Origin: Hepsetus odoe
Lineage: Eukaryota > Chordata > Actinopteri > Characiformes > Hepsetidae
DNA: 64,000 bases
Assembly: GCA_017165825.1 (NCBI GenBank)
Contig: CM029367.1
Coordinates: forward strand, 17,123,749-17,187,748
Direction of reading: 5' to 3'
The translations under genes and the position numbers were made by a program. Shown here piece after piece: positions 40,201 to 49,400 of this stretch. Below the pieces are notes generated by a model. The model was given only the letters and a program-made list of their open reading frames with translations. It was not told the origin of the DNA and did not search any database. The stretch's first letter is position 1, and every line of letters begins with the position of its first letter.

Positions 40201-41152
40201 CCTTAAAAACAACATGTCTTTATTTACAAACTTCCTCCTTACACTGTCCTGATCTCTTCCTTCCCCAAGCCAAAATCAGGGAGACGGGGAGTGAAAACTG
40301 GTTAATACTAAACTTGCCTTTTGTGACTCTCAGGCCTCGATCAGTATGTCTTGTCTGAGACTCCGAGAAAGAAGACATCCTCTTACCGCTCTTCCTAAAA
40401 CTGATCTCTTTCCCCCTTCTGAGCAAACCCCAACCCACAGTCAAAACAACAAAAACACACTCTTTAGACACACTCTTTAGACACACGTCTTCATAATAAG
40501 GTGGTGTAGTGTAAAGAGATCACACTGTGCACACTACTGCACAGTGACTGGTCAACTTTAGTGCTTTATCAGTGGTTTTCCTCTGAACCCACACACTGCA
40601 ACTCCTCATCACGATGGCCGAGGTGTTGCTTCATAACTGGGCATCCTCTGACAAACCACCCATCCAGGGGACTCACACTTGAGACGCTGTACCTGAACAC
40701 TGAGACCTTCTAATCAGAGGCCCCAGGGTTTGTGCGGTGATGAAGAAACCTCAGCACAAATCACAGACTTTTACAACTTGCCCATGCTGACGCTGGAGCA
40801 GGGACGGCTTCACCCTGCCCCGGTCCAGCTCTCACCCTCCTCCTGCAGCCTTACCAGAGTGCTCGGCGGGACCTCCGCCGTTGGTGAAGAGGGCAGAGTA
40901 CAGGTGAGGGTAGGTTTTCTCAAGAGCCACACACAGGTCCAGGAAATGGTCGCTCTCCTTGCTCATCAGCATCTTCAGCAGCTGGTCCACTTTCTCCGAG
41001 CTGGACGGGCAGTTCTGATCCAGCTCCAGCCTCTCCTCCTCGCTGAGGCTACCAGACTTACTCAGCAGCTCGATCAGCTGCCCTGCGTCCGTGATGGACT
41101 CCAGCAGGTTCTGGTGGTACCGGTGTAACAACTCTTTGTGCTTGGGCTCCAT
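7200..41152 (-). CDS. dlg5: Disks large homolog 5 (DLG5) MAGUK scaffold, complete, 34 coding exons
   Basis: DLG5 is a membrane-associated guanylate-kinase scaffold of cell junctions, polarity and vesicle delivery. Coding exons (gene order, start-end): 41152-40855, 30823-30755, 28641-28479, 28193-28050, 27075-26892, 24977-24721, 24388-24076, 23682-23452, 22476-22292, 22121-21996, 21478-21346, 20486-20359, 20251-20076, 19960-19857, 19326-19234, 18943-18638, 18453-17896, 17247-17139, 16520-16376, 16081-15957, 15845-15756, 15090-14922, 13504-13345, 13116-12983, 12907-12743, 12054-11871, 11083-10935, 10429-10259, 10136-9940, 9731-9588, 9463-9336, 8721-8612, 7560-7451, 7303-7200. Every junction is GT-AG and phase-compatible, and the sum is 5862 nt (1953 residues plus stop) without a frame break. 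Human DLG5 is about 1.9 k residues, so this is full length. Order: CARD-like, coiled coil, PDZ1-2, linker, PDZ3-4, SH3, GK. Teleost paralogue (a/b) not decided. Confidence 0.97.
9225..9272. repeat. (TATG)n/(TA)n microsatellite in dlg5 intron 31
   Basis: TA dinucleotide array preceded by TATG units, about 60 bases from the exon 31 donor. Confidence 0.92.
9940..10429 (-). CDS. dlg5: dlg5 exons 28-29: SH3 domain and basic hook
   Basis: Residues about 1633-1755. The SH3 core reads RALYDRVAETELDLSFKKDD, ILYVDDTLPKGNFGTWLAW and GQIPSKYMMDQEF, the usual MAGUK SH3 without a strong poly-proline groove. It is followed by the basic hook SAAARRSFFRRKQKHKRSS that links SH3 to GK in this family. Confidence 0.95.
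10935..12907 (-). CDS. dlg5: dlg5 exons 25-27: Ser/Thr linker and PDZ4
   Basis: Exon 25 (12907-12743) encodes a Ser/Thr-rich segment (TPQGSGATTPDNHS). Exons 26-27 encode PDZ4: KKAQVELGVQICGGNLRGIF, DGLMIGDMILEYNCVSMKNK and AEEAYLEMLKPTETIMFKVQ. The following GDGFYIR already begins the SH3 domain. Confidence 0.94.
12983..13504 (-). CDS. dlg5: dlg5 exons 23-24: PDZ3
   Basis: Residues about 1369-1466. The loop AEPLGISIVSGENGGIFVSK, then GSIAHQAGLEYGDQLLEYNG and NATEQQARLIIGQQCDTITI, give a complete PDZ domain split by one phase-0 intron. Confidence 0.95.
14922..18943 (-). CDS. dlg5: dlg5 exons 16-22: disordered Ser/Pro linker
   Basis: Residues about 869-1368, low-complexity and rich in Ser, Pro, Arg and Lys, with the conserved family islands SGQNIFES, NSSTQTDIY, PKQRKSIFDTDAFKRPDTP, MRNPVYTVRSHKV, GRLSLDLSQ and ERIKIPSTPRYPRS. 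The length and islands match the vertebrate DLG5 linker between PDZ2 and PDZ3. Exon 17 (18453-17896) contains a perfect inverted repeat (18082-18117). Exon 20 ends at a weak donor, TTG|GTCAGC, but the frame and homology require it. Confidence 0.93.
18082..18117. repeat. dlg5: Perfect 15-bp inverted repeat inside dlg5 exon 17
   Basis: Arms TTTGGGCTCTGTGAT (18082-18096) and ATCACAGAGCCCAAA (18103-18117) are exact reverse complements around a 6-base loop GGTGGA. It lies wholly in coding sequence (FGLCDSTITEPK) and could fold as a stem-loop in DNA or mRNA. Confidence 0.97.
19234..20486 (-). CDS. dlg5: dlg5 exons 12-15: PDZ1 and PDZ2
   Basis: Residues about 702-868. PDZ1 has the peptide-binding loop LKALGFDI, then CGIFVTRVDKGSIADGRLR and VNDWLLKINDIDL. 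PDZ2 follows after RRRKSLGGRLVTPVHINL: DCGIGLEGGVYVTAIAAG, SPAAREGTLAIGDRLIAING and ALLRGCRDSLSLSLMK. Both keep the betaB-alphaB architecture of PDZ folds and would bind C-terminal peptides of partner proteins. Confidence 0.95.
21346..30823 (-). CDS. dlg5: dlg5 exons 2-11: Ser-rich link and long coiled coil
   Basis: Residues about 100-701. Exon 2 (30823-30755) encodes a Ser-rich link (STYSVLSTMPSDSESSSSLS). Exons 3-11 encode a nearly continuous coiled coil rich in Glu, Arg, Lys, Gln and Leu, for example RLEQAEEENRRLQKQ and CRRDWAFQERDKIVAERESI, followed by the conserved SSHDSAIDTDSLEWETEVVE just before PDZ1. This region mediates self-association and partner binding in known DLG5. Exon 8 (23682-23452) is exactly 77 codons and phase 0-0, so it could be skipped without a frameshift. 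Introns of 100 to 2100 bases here contain only A/T runs. Confidence 0.95.
32411..32772. repeat. Direct duplication in dlg5 intron 1, copy 1
   Basis: Nearly identical to 34475-34858. Shared landmarks include AAGTGAATGAGAAGGAAGAT, CCTGGATCCACAATCACCTG, TCATGCTCATGACATCATGC and TTTTTGTACGATACCAA. This copy has a short A-run where the other has a long one. No terminal inverted repeats are evident. Confidence 0.95.
34475..34858. repeat. Direct duplication in dlg5 intron 1, copy 2
   Basis: Second copy, about 2.06 kb from the first in the same orientation, differing by scattered substitutions and an expanded poly(A) tract near 34528-34556. Either a young local duplication or two insertions of an unnamed repeat. 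Confidence 0.95.
36835..37274. repeat. (TA)n microsatellite containing an assembly gap
   Basis: Pure TA array on both sides (about 93 and 35 bases) of a run of 312 Ns at 36928-37239. The array probably defeated assembly, so the true length is unknown. Long open frames across it are artefacts of TA repeats and Ns. Confidence 0.98.
38811..38832. repeat. (GT)n microsatellite in dlg5 intron 1
   Basis: Pure dinucleotide tract of about 11 units; a shorter one lies near 39404-39417. Confidence 0.9.
40855..41152 (-). CDS. dlg5: dlg5 exon 1: CARD-like N-terminal domain
   Basis: Encodes residues 1-99, beginning MEPKHKELLHRYHQNLLESI. It aligns by eye with the N-terminus of mammalian DLG5 (MEPQ..ELL, ...SKE.DHF.DL..ALEKT.PHL). 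The six-helix CARD-like fold is known for this family; the helical, Leu-rich pattern is what is visible here. The exon ends in phase 1 at CACTCTG|GTAAGG. The start sits in a CpG-rich promoter and no ATG precedes it in frame nearby. Confidence 0.95.
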
Positions 41153-41690
41153 TGCAGCTCGCTGTAGTTCCCTAGCTAACCAGCTAGCTCCCCCCTGGTG
41201 CTGCTGCTGCTGCTACGCCGCCGGAGCGACCTCGCCTCGGTTTCCCCCCTCAACCCCGAGAATGAAGCAGCAAAGTCCCTTCGTCACGGTCACTTGTAGG
41301 ATTTGAGCGACGCCGCCATGATATACGATGGCTTAACACCGCAGTTTTCTCTCACAAACGGCGAAAAGGCGCACGAAGCCATATTTGTTGCCTGAGGCTG
41401 TTGACTGCACTAAAAACAGCGAGAGCCTCCTTCGCTCCCCTACGTTCTAGCAACTTCTGCCATGTTGGGTCGCGGAGACCGTATCCACGCACCTTCACGG
41501 TTTCCTCTTGGCCATTTATTCTCACGTGCCGACTCAACTGCGAGCAAAACTACCGTAACTCTGCCGCCGTGCCCTCCTCAAACTGTAAGCTCCGCCATGT
41601 CTCGCAACTCAGTAGCTGCTGCCTGCCGTCAATCAACTCTCCTCACTATAACCATGTAAGGTAAAAGGGGGCGGGGACTATGGCCGACAC
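41153..41690 (-). promoter_or_regulatory. dlg5: dlg5 CpG-island promoter and 5'UTR
   Basis: A C+G- and CpG-rich block that also spans exon 1, contrasting with flanking AT-rich DNA. No TATA box is evident. A YY1-like GCCGCCATGA lies at about 41312 and a GC-box-like GGGGGCGGGG near 41668. A (CTG)n tract at about 41199-41214 lies in the presumed 5'UTR. The exact start site cannot be read. Confidence 0.7.
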
Positions 41691-42122
41691 ACCTGATTTT
41701 TCTCAATGGGCGGGCACCAATCATTCTCTCCAGCCTGGTAGTAGTAAAAAAACATCGGTTGTCATATTCTGTGGGTATTCTCACCAAGGCATTTCGGCTG
41801 TGAAGAGTTTGAGTCCTCAAAGGACTGATGAGAAGTGGATATTTTAATCGTTTAAAGGTTGCTGTTCAATGATGGCCAGAAAAAAAGGAAATAAACTTTG
41901 ATTAATTTAATTGCAGTAAAAATATGAGACGTTTCTCACCTTCTCCCCAGACTAGACCACATGCCACAGTTCTGCAACCCTTACATCTCCCAAGCCACAC
42001 GAAAAAGCAGTTGAACCCTTCTTCTGTAATGTGTGATGAGGATGGAGAGTTACGGGGGAACTTACTCCTCATTACAGAATCTCTCCAAAGGGAAAGTGAC
42101 TTTTGTCATTGTGAACACACCA
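41638..42122. repeat. Direct duplication near dlg5 promoter, copy 1
   Basis: Begins CTCCTCACTATAACCATGTA at the edge of the dlg5 CpG island and runs to the 3' end of a SINE. It matches 44020-44462 throughout except for about 46 extra bases (around 41771-41818) found only here. A short plus-strand open frame (SFSPSPQT/RFSPSPQT...) is retained in both copies. Confidence 0.93.
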
Positions 42123-42262
42123 AAGCGTACAGTGAGCCACTGCAGTGTCTGGGATAGTCTCTCGCTTTAGGGATCCTCAGGGTAACCTACTGATCTGGGA
42201 CTCGATTTCACAAACTCCCAATGACTGGGCCTAGTCCCTAACCACGAGTCCACAGCCGCCCC
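42093..42262 (-). mobile_element. Degraded SINE, family A
   Basis: Tail and head of the family are recognisable (GTGACTTTTGTCATTGTGAA; CCCTAACCACGAGTCCACAG in plus orientation) with a diverged, shortened centre. Confidence 0.7.
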
Positions 42263-43308
42263 GTGGCTCTAGACCCTTCATGATTTAAAATCCACTTCTT
42301 TGGATTTTCTTTTCAGCTCATCACACCGTTTTTATGTTAGGTGTTGGTTAGGGGACTTGTTTGATTCTGTGGACATTCATCTATTTTTGGTGTAGATTTG
42401 GATGCCTGTATTTGATTACTGTCCGACTGGAAGGTCCAGCCTTCCAGTTTTTCCAGGGCCTTGAAAACACTCCAAACATCACAGAGTCTCTGCTACACAT
42501 GTATAAGCCTTCCTTCTTCTCAGACCAAACCCACCTTGAGCTGTTTTGTTACATCTGCATTGAACCCAGTTCAAGTCAAAGTTCCAGTTTCTAGATATGG
42601 TTGCAATAAGCTGAGTTCTAAACAAAAGTGGCATCTAATTGCAGTTTTTGAGGTTTGGTGGACCAAAAATGCTACCTTTTCCTGTAAATCTCCAACTGTA
42701 CTTTTGGAATAGTTTTAGCTCTGTTTTCATACTGCTCACTCATCCAGGCAGATTCACTACAGCTCCAGCTGTTTTACATGCATTAATTATTGCCCCAACT
42801 GTGGACATGTACATTCTCAGTTGTGTAGCTGTTTGTTGAAAGCCATCGACAGACTTATTAATACAACACATTGGAGCATTCTCTGATCTTCCAGGGTTTA
42901 ATGGATGTCTAATGTTTAATCTAAATATTTAGACTTCTGTTAATGATTAGAATAGTTTCTCAAAACGTCAGTGTTAGACTGAGCTAATGTACCACAAAAT
43001 AAGTTTAGCCTGTTTTTAGGGGTGTCAATAATAATGAAACAGTCTGTAAAAATCTATATTTGTTCTGCAGTCATTATACTGACCTAAATGTTAATAAGAG
43101 ATACAGCGTTGGGCATGTATTATCAACTGTACAACAGGAGAAAAATCTCTTTTGTGCATTACACAAGGTCATTTTTCATTATTCTGGAGATTGTGGGGTA
43201 TGAGTCTCTGAGAGTAACTGGACCAAAATAGGATTATTTTAAAAATGTTTTTGTACAAATGATGAAATCCATGCTTTAAATGGCTAAGAGTAGGAGTACT
43301 GGGCTGGT
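42263..43308. other. Intergenic DNA between dlg5 and anxa11, unassigned
   Basis: No gene is recognised. Part of this stretch (about 42380-43040) has a texture unlike simple intergenic DNA and contains GGGGTGTCAATAATAATG, a phrase resembling ends of decayed fish DNA transposons, but I could not find a transposase frame or terminal repeats. Confidence 0.5.
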
Positions 43309-43470
43309 AGTGAAATTGATTATTTGTCATTGTGAAACACAGCACACAGCAAACAACAACGAAATGCAGCCTCTGCTTTTAACCTTTACATACATCTGCA
43401 GCAGGGGGCAGCTACTGAAAGCGCCTGGGGAGCAGTGATGGAGCTTAGTCCCTAACTGCTAGGCTACTGG
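43309..43470 (-). mobile_element. SINE, family A, internally deleted
   Basis: Retains the 3' tail, the GCAGCAGGGGGCAGCTACTG block and CCTAACTGCTAGGCTAC from the head. The middle with the B-box is missing. Confidence 0.75.
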
Positions 43471-43535
43471 TAGTGCATGGTGAAACGTTACCTCTTCATC
43501 ATTTCAACTCACTAATCTCAGCTGTATGATTTTGA

Positions 43536-43743
43536 ATTTGTGGTGGTGGTCTAGTGGTAGGGTACTTGCCTATGGACTAATGGCTCACGAGGTCCCAGGT
43601 TCAAATCCCACCTCTAGCACTACCACCACTGGGTCCCTGAGCAAGACCCTTAACCCTGAGTTGCTCCAGGGGGACTGTCCCTTTAATTAGGACATGGAAG
43701 TCGCTCTGGATACGAGCATCTGCTAAAAGCTGTAAATGTAAAT
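43536..43743 (+). mobile_element. tRNA-derived SINE, family B
   Basis: A-box region TGGTCTAGTGGTAGG, a perfect B-box GGTTCAAATCC (43599-43609), and the tail GTCGCTCTGGATACGAGCAT plus CTGCTAAAAGC, a 3' tail widely shared by teleost SINEs and L2-type LINEs. Confidence 0.85.
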
Positions 43744-44019
43744 TAATTTAGAGTAGTAAAGGTCATGCACCAACAGTAACCTAGATGATTTTTTTTTTAC
43801 TCTCCTAGTGCACTCCACAGCTGTCACAGTAGTGAAATAGGAAGGGCTGGATGGAGACAGGCCATAGAGTTCAATTCATTCTGCTTAGTTTATTTTTATG
43901 TTTATGGCCACAAACTGCTGGTTCTGCAGATCTGAATGTCACACATTTGCAGTGTTCCAGCAGAAATCATTGCCATAGCACAGGGTCATGATAGATGCTC
44001 ACAATCTTAGATGCACATA

Positions 44020-44462
44020 ATTCTCCTCACTATAACCATGTAAGGTAACAGTGGGCAGGGACTAACACAGGCACACCTGATTTTTCTTAATGGGCGGGCA
44101 CCAATAATTCTCTCCAGCCTGGTAGTAGTAAAAAAATTGGTTGTTATATTCTGTATTCTATAGGACTGATGAGAAGTGGATATTTTAATTGTTTAAAGTT
44201 TGCTATTCAAAGATGGCCAGATAAAAAATGAAATAAACTTTGATTAATTTAATTGCAGCAAAAATATGAGAAGTTTCTCACCTTCTCCCCAGACTAAACC
44301 ACATGCCACAGTTCTGCAACCCTTACATCTCCCAAGGCAAACGAAAAAGCAGTTGAACCCTTCTTCTGTAATGTGTGATGAGGATGGAGAATTATGGGGG
44401 AATTTACTCCTCATTACAGAATCTCTCCAAAGTGAAAGTGACTTTTGTCGTTGTGAACACAC
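44020..44462. repeat. Direct duplication near dlg5 promoter, copy 2
   Basis: Second copy of the 41638-42122 segment, about 2.4 kb away in the same orientation. The GC-box of copy 1 is mutated here (GTGGGCAGGGA). Similarity stops about 30 bases into the SINE tail. Confidence 0.93.
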
Positions 44463-45590
44463 CCGCAAAAGAGTTGTTATGAAGGAGAATGTTCAAGACT
44501 GAACAAGCAGAAATAGAATGTTGTCAAGCTATAGTCACTGTCCCATTTGGTTTCATGTCAAGCTTAAATTAACAACCACCAATTACAGACCACTTTACTG
44601 TACACACGCAGAACATCAGAGCACAGTGACCGTGTGGGTGTAGCAAAAAAAAAACAGTGAAAATGATTCCTGTATTAAATTATATTTTAATTGAATCATG
44701 TAACCATTAATTCAATAATATGTATACCAATTAAACTGCTTTTACGTTATTACATATTGTCTAAACCAACTAAACAATGGAGAAATACTGGGAACATTCT
44801 GTGTGCAGAATGTCCCCTGAAATGTAATGTTGTTTTAAGGGCAACAGGTCAAAAACCAGCCAGGTTACAAGATTAAATGGACGTGATTTTTGCATGAGTA
44901 TAGCATAAAAAAGACTTTTTTGCATGGGTTCAGTAAAATTGCTCATTGTACAAGGCCTCTGCTCAGTTCCAGAATAGGATTTGACAGCATATAAATAGTC
45001 AGCATATAAACAGTCAGCACTAATCCCAGGTTTAAAGGTTGGTACTTTAAATGTTTTTTGGAGGGAAATATAGTTAATGAAATATATGTTCAGATTGTTT
45101 CGGGAAAACACAAAAATCACTGATAACCTAAAACTAATTATTTCTAAGGTAAACTGTATCTGATCTATTCCCTCCTCATTTGTTGCTGGCTTACACAGCA
45201 GGGATGTTCCCATTTGTCCAATAGCAGTCTGGTAGAGTTAAAACAGACTGACACTGCTCTCTACTGGCAGTTCTGCTGAACACTTCTACTGAATTAGGAA
45301 AAACAATCCTGCGCTTCAGTGTGAGTCATCTACTGATGGCTTGTCATCCAGACTCTTCTTAATTCTCTGCTCCCTGTGAGCTCACATTATCACAGTACAG
45401 TGCATTACTACCATCCTGTGCTGAGTCTCGGCCTGAGGCCTGATGCGGAAGGTGATGTACAAGTCATAGTTGAGTCAGCGGGGACTCATTATATGAGGGA
45501 CGTTTTGAGGTCGCACTCTACTGTGCTTCAGAGATAAACAGTGAATTTAGCAGAGGGCTCTGTTTAAAGTAAGCACAGGCATTGGTCTGA
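44463..45590. other. Intergenic DNA downstream of anxa11
   Basis: No gene is recognised. Contains a small tandem repeat (AGTCAGCATATAAA type, about 44985-45018). The minus-strand frame at 44770-45213 has no family features and no splice context. Confidence 0.55.
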
Positions 45591-46416
45591 AAATATAAAA
45601 CATGCTTTATTTTTTTCTCATTCACTGAATACATTTTGGGTGGAACATACAGAGTAAAACAAAAAAACAAAGCCCTACAGCAACATTTCATTTACCTGAA
45701 TGTATTTTTATTGTTTTGTTTCTGTTTCAGGGGTAGGGCTTGTCATGATGTTCAACAAAATAAATGTGCAATCAAAATGAAGCAAAAAGGCTAAGCAATG
45801 CAATATAATAATCAATATAACTGCTTTCAATTAGGAGGAAAAAAAAATGCACAAAACGTTTTAACCAATCGGGAATTGCTGCACAGGCCATCACAGAAAA
45901 AACATCACATGTAAAACTACATACGTCAATACTAATTTCCTATCCTGCTGTTTTCAGTAGCCTCTTGTAGTGACTGTTTCAGCAATTCCTGATTGTACCT
46001 TTCATTAGATTAAGAAAATGATGATGAGAACACATAAAGCTATGTATTAATTCTGTTTTCTGCACCCAATTTAATTTGGAAAAGAGTAAAACATCATAGA
46101 TTTGCAAACTTAAATACAGTTTTGATTTTTCTCCAAAAAATATATACCCTGCTCCCAATGTTAGGCTATTCATTCAGCTATTCCGTAAGGAATATGATAT
46201 TCAACAGAAAGAGCACCATAAGAATATATATATATATATATATATGCCATTTCCTTAAAAATAAAAGATTTGTATAAAAGACAGCATAACAATGTGTAGT
46301 CACACAGATTATGGCAACAGCATGCAACTGCAGAAGAGTGCACAGAGAACAGCTATGATTTGCGTAAACACAATATGGCATTTTATCCTCTTTGCTGTGA
46401 TACAAGATGCACAATC
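45591..46416 (-). other. anxa11: Probable anxa11 3'UTR
   Basis: Follows the TAA at 46419-46417. Gene-strand AATAAA occurs at about 45607-45612, giving a UTR of about 0.8 kb; another AATAAA-type signal is near 45708. A (TA)n tract lies at about 46223-46244. Confidence 0.5.
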
Positions 46417-49400
46417 TTAATCACTTCCACCGCAAAGCTTCAACAGAATTTTCTTGTAATCTCCTGAAGTGTCTCCCTGCAAACCCAGAGAACATTGACA
46501 ATTAAAATGCGATGCTTACTCACAGTTCAGCCAAAGCTTTCCTTTCATAATCAACTTAGGAACACGAACATATAATGAATGAGCATGCATAATTGAAATT
46601 TAGGGAATGGAAGTCATAATGTAGAAACCAAACCTCTTACTAAACTTTATCAACAATGACACTGACATTTACTGTATATTTTGCCGCATTTTGTACATAA
46701 TTTAGTGAATGGTAATATTTAATACTAACAGTTTTCCTCATGTCATGTGATGGTTATACTCACAGAAATTGCTGTATAGAGAGACTTCCCATACTTCTTC
46801 ATGTATGCTTGGCGGATGTCCAACATGTCCACCTCAGAGCGAGACACCATAATGCGGATCAGGGTGTTGTCTTTGGTTCCCAGTCCCTGGATGCACAAAT
46901 TGTAGAGTTTATTAACTGACATTGTGCTCCTTGTTTTTACTTCGATCAGTCTTACTGTACAAACAATTAGCATAGCATAATTGTTTATTATGCTATGTCA
47001 TAAAAAAGCATAACAGTGGGCTACAGTCATAAAGGTAATTGTACTGACTGGTTTAATAAATATGAATCAGTTAAAACATTTTTGTATGTAAATGTCCTCT
47101 AATACCTACAGCCTGTACCCATGACAATACAAAATAACTGCATGCTCCAAACATCATTAATCAACTGGACTGAAAAGCATGGGCGTTAGGTCTCATGTGT
47201 CTCACCTTCATGGCTTTGTAAAGCCTTTCAGCAAAGTAGGCTGGAGTGTCCTTAATGCACTTCACTGCAGACAAGAAAACATTTTTAGGTTTGACGCATG
47301 CAACTTCCCCAATAATAGCTCCAATCAGGATACATTCAGAAGTGGAAAACAGAGAAAGCTTAAGAGAGGGGTAGACAGAGACAGCATAAAAAGCATAAAA
47401 AGAGGTCAAAAATCAGCTTCAGTTGCTATTCTAGAATGGCTCTTGCCATAAAAAAATCACACAACACGTCATAAATGTTCCTAAAATCAACTCGGATGTC
47501 TCCAAAAGCATCCACAAATTCAAAAGGAGGACATCAAATACATTCACACCAAACCGTATAGATGGAAAGACCAAAAACGGAAAGACATAAACTAAAAATG
47601 TGACCATACACAGTGCAAAAGACCACACAAACTAAGGCACAATTGCAACCAACCATGCATTACACACAAACAAAGAAGGTTGAACAGCACAGCAACATGT
47701 GACCATGTGAATGTCAATGATGTATAGTTCAATTGTACCATATTACCATAACCCTGAGAGCAGTCAGCAGAGAAGAGGACATTTAGAGAAATAAAAAGTG
47801 GTCATTTATTGGCCTTCAAAGAAAGTGAAAATACTTTTCGACAAGGAATTAGGGCTTAACTTAATTAACATAATGTTATAGCACTTATCACATGATTCTG
47901 ATGACATCTGATATGAATAAGTACTATTGAGTGTTCTAAAATGTCTAAATATGTATTATATGTAGGGCTGCAAATAAAGATAATCCTAATAATCAATTAA
48001 TCAGTTTTTTTTTTATTAATCGATTAGTTGGTCATTTTAAAATAGACTAAGAAAAAGATATACATAAAACAATATAACTGAACATAGCTCCACAGTTCAG
48101 GCTTTTATAAATAAGACCACTGTGTTTGTTTTAAACAGAAAAATAAACCTCTAATAAATCAATATTCGATCATACAGATAAGCAATTTCCCTCTGGATAA
48201 AAATGTTTATCTGATTCTGATTTGATATTTAAACTGTGTGAATGTCATGTTCCTGTGTTTGATAATGCAAGGAAATAGGGCTGTGAATTAGGATGAAGAT
48301 GCAACCTGTTGTGAGGTAACCAAGTAATTGATTAATAAATTAGTTATGCAATTATTTTACAACTGATTATCAATTATACTGATAAGTTGTAGCAGCCCTA
48401 ATTATATCAGAACAGTTTAACTAGATAGCATTAGTTGTACATGTTTCATCATAACACCGATACAATTTTCAAAATTATATTATAATACTGCATAATTTCA
48501 CTGCTAATATGTGATATACATTTCATTAAAAAACAAACAAACAAACAAAACTTACCAACTGCCAGCATACCACTCTCGAGGTCCCCAGACATCTCCCTCT
48601 CAATGCTCTTCTCAATGTCTCTGCCGCACATGTGCTGGTACTCATTGAACACTGTCCAAACACAGAACGGAAACACCAGTTCGCCTTCAGACATTGTTTT
48701 CAGACCACATGCTGTCCCTACTTAAAACTCCAGGTTAAAACAAAGCAGTTGTGCAGCTGTTTACATTACATTTATTCCATCTGATCCTTAACCCCTGAAT
48801 GTGGAAAGGAAAATGGGCTCATTCTGCTAATAAATATAATAATAATAATAATAATAATGAACATTCATTTCATGACAATGCTGTCACTGAGCCTAAAGAA
48901 ACGGATAAAACAAAGCCAATACGTTCTGGCTTTGTTATATATTGTTCTCTGACAATTTTGAGCAAAAACACATAAATATTAGTTTCCTTTAGACTGCAGA
49001 TGTCTTATCTTCATCTTAACCTGGGATGAGCATTTTAAAAGAGCTTTTGACTGATGTGTCTTTTAATGCTTTTACATTAATTACATTCTTCTACAATGCT
49101 GTACTTGCTTACACTTCAGAACAAAAGAATGCTATAATGACGAACAGTTACTTAAAGAATTTTTGATTTGAATAACTTCTACTTTTATTTAAAATTTAGA
49201 ACATTTAAAATATTCAAGTAAGGTTCCAAAACCAGGATAAGCTGCTTAGATAATGAATGTATGGGTGGCTGGATGTTCCATAAGACAACAACAAATGAAG
49301 CCATTATGAAGAACATAAATCTCCTCCCACACAAGAAGTGAGACAGTATTCGCCAATACTGCAAGTAGGAACTGCTGCTGCAGTCACGCTGAAATCATGA

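Larger units (their letters stand above)
30824..40854 (-). other. dlg5: dlg5 intron 1 (10 kb)
   Basis: The largest intron of the gene, separating the CARD exon from the rest. It holds a direct duplication (32411-32772 and 34475-34858), a TA microsatellite with an assembly gap (36835-37274) and (GT)n tracts. No coding exon could be placed here. Long first introns commonly carry enhancers or alternative first exons, but none is recognisable by eye. Confidence 0.8.

Noticed and set aside
42380..43040. Decayed Tc1/mariner-like transposon
   Set aside because: Only a loose resemblance to an end phrase; no transposase frame or terminal inverted repeats could be shown.
43599..43609. Possible tRNA gene (B-box GGTTCAAATCC)
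   Set aside because: No cloverleaf can be formed; it is the promoter of a SINE.
44770..45213. 147-residue minus-strand frame in the intergenic region
   Set aside because: Composition is that of AT-rich DNA, with no domain and no homologous island seen.
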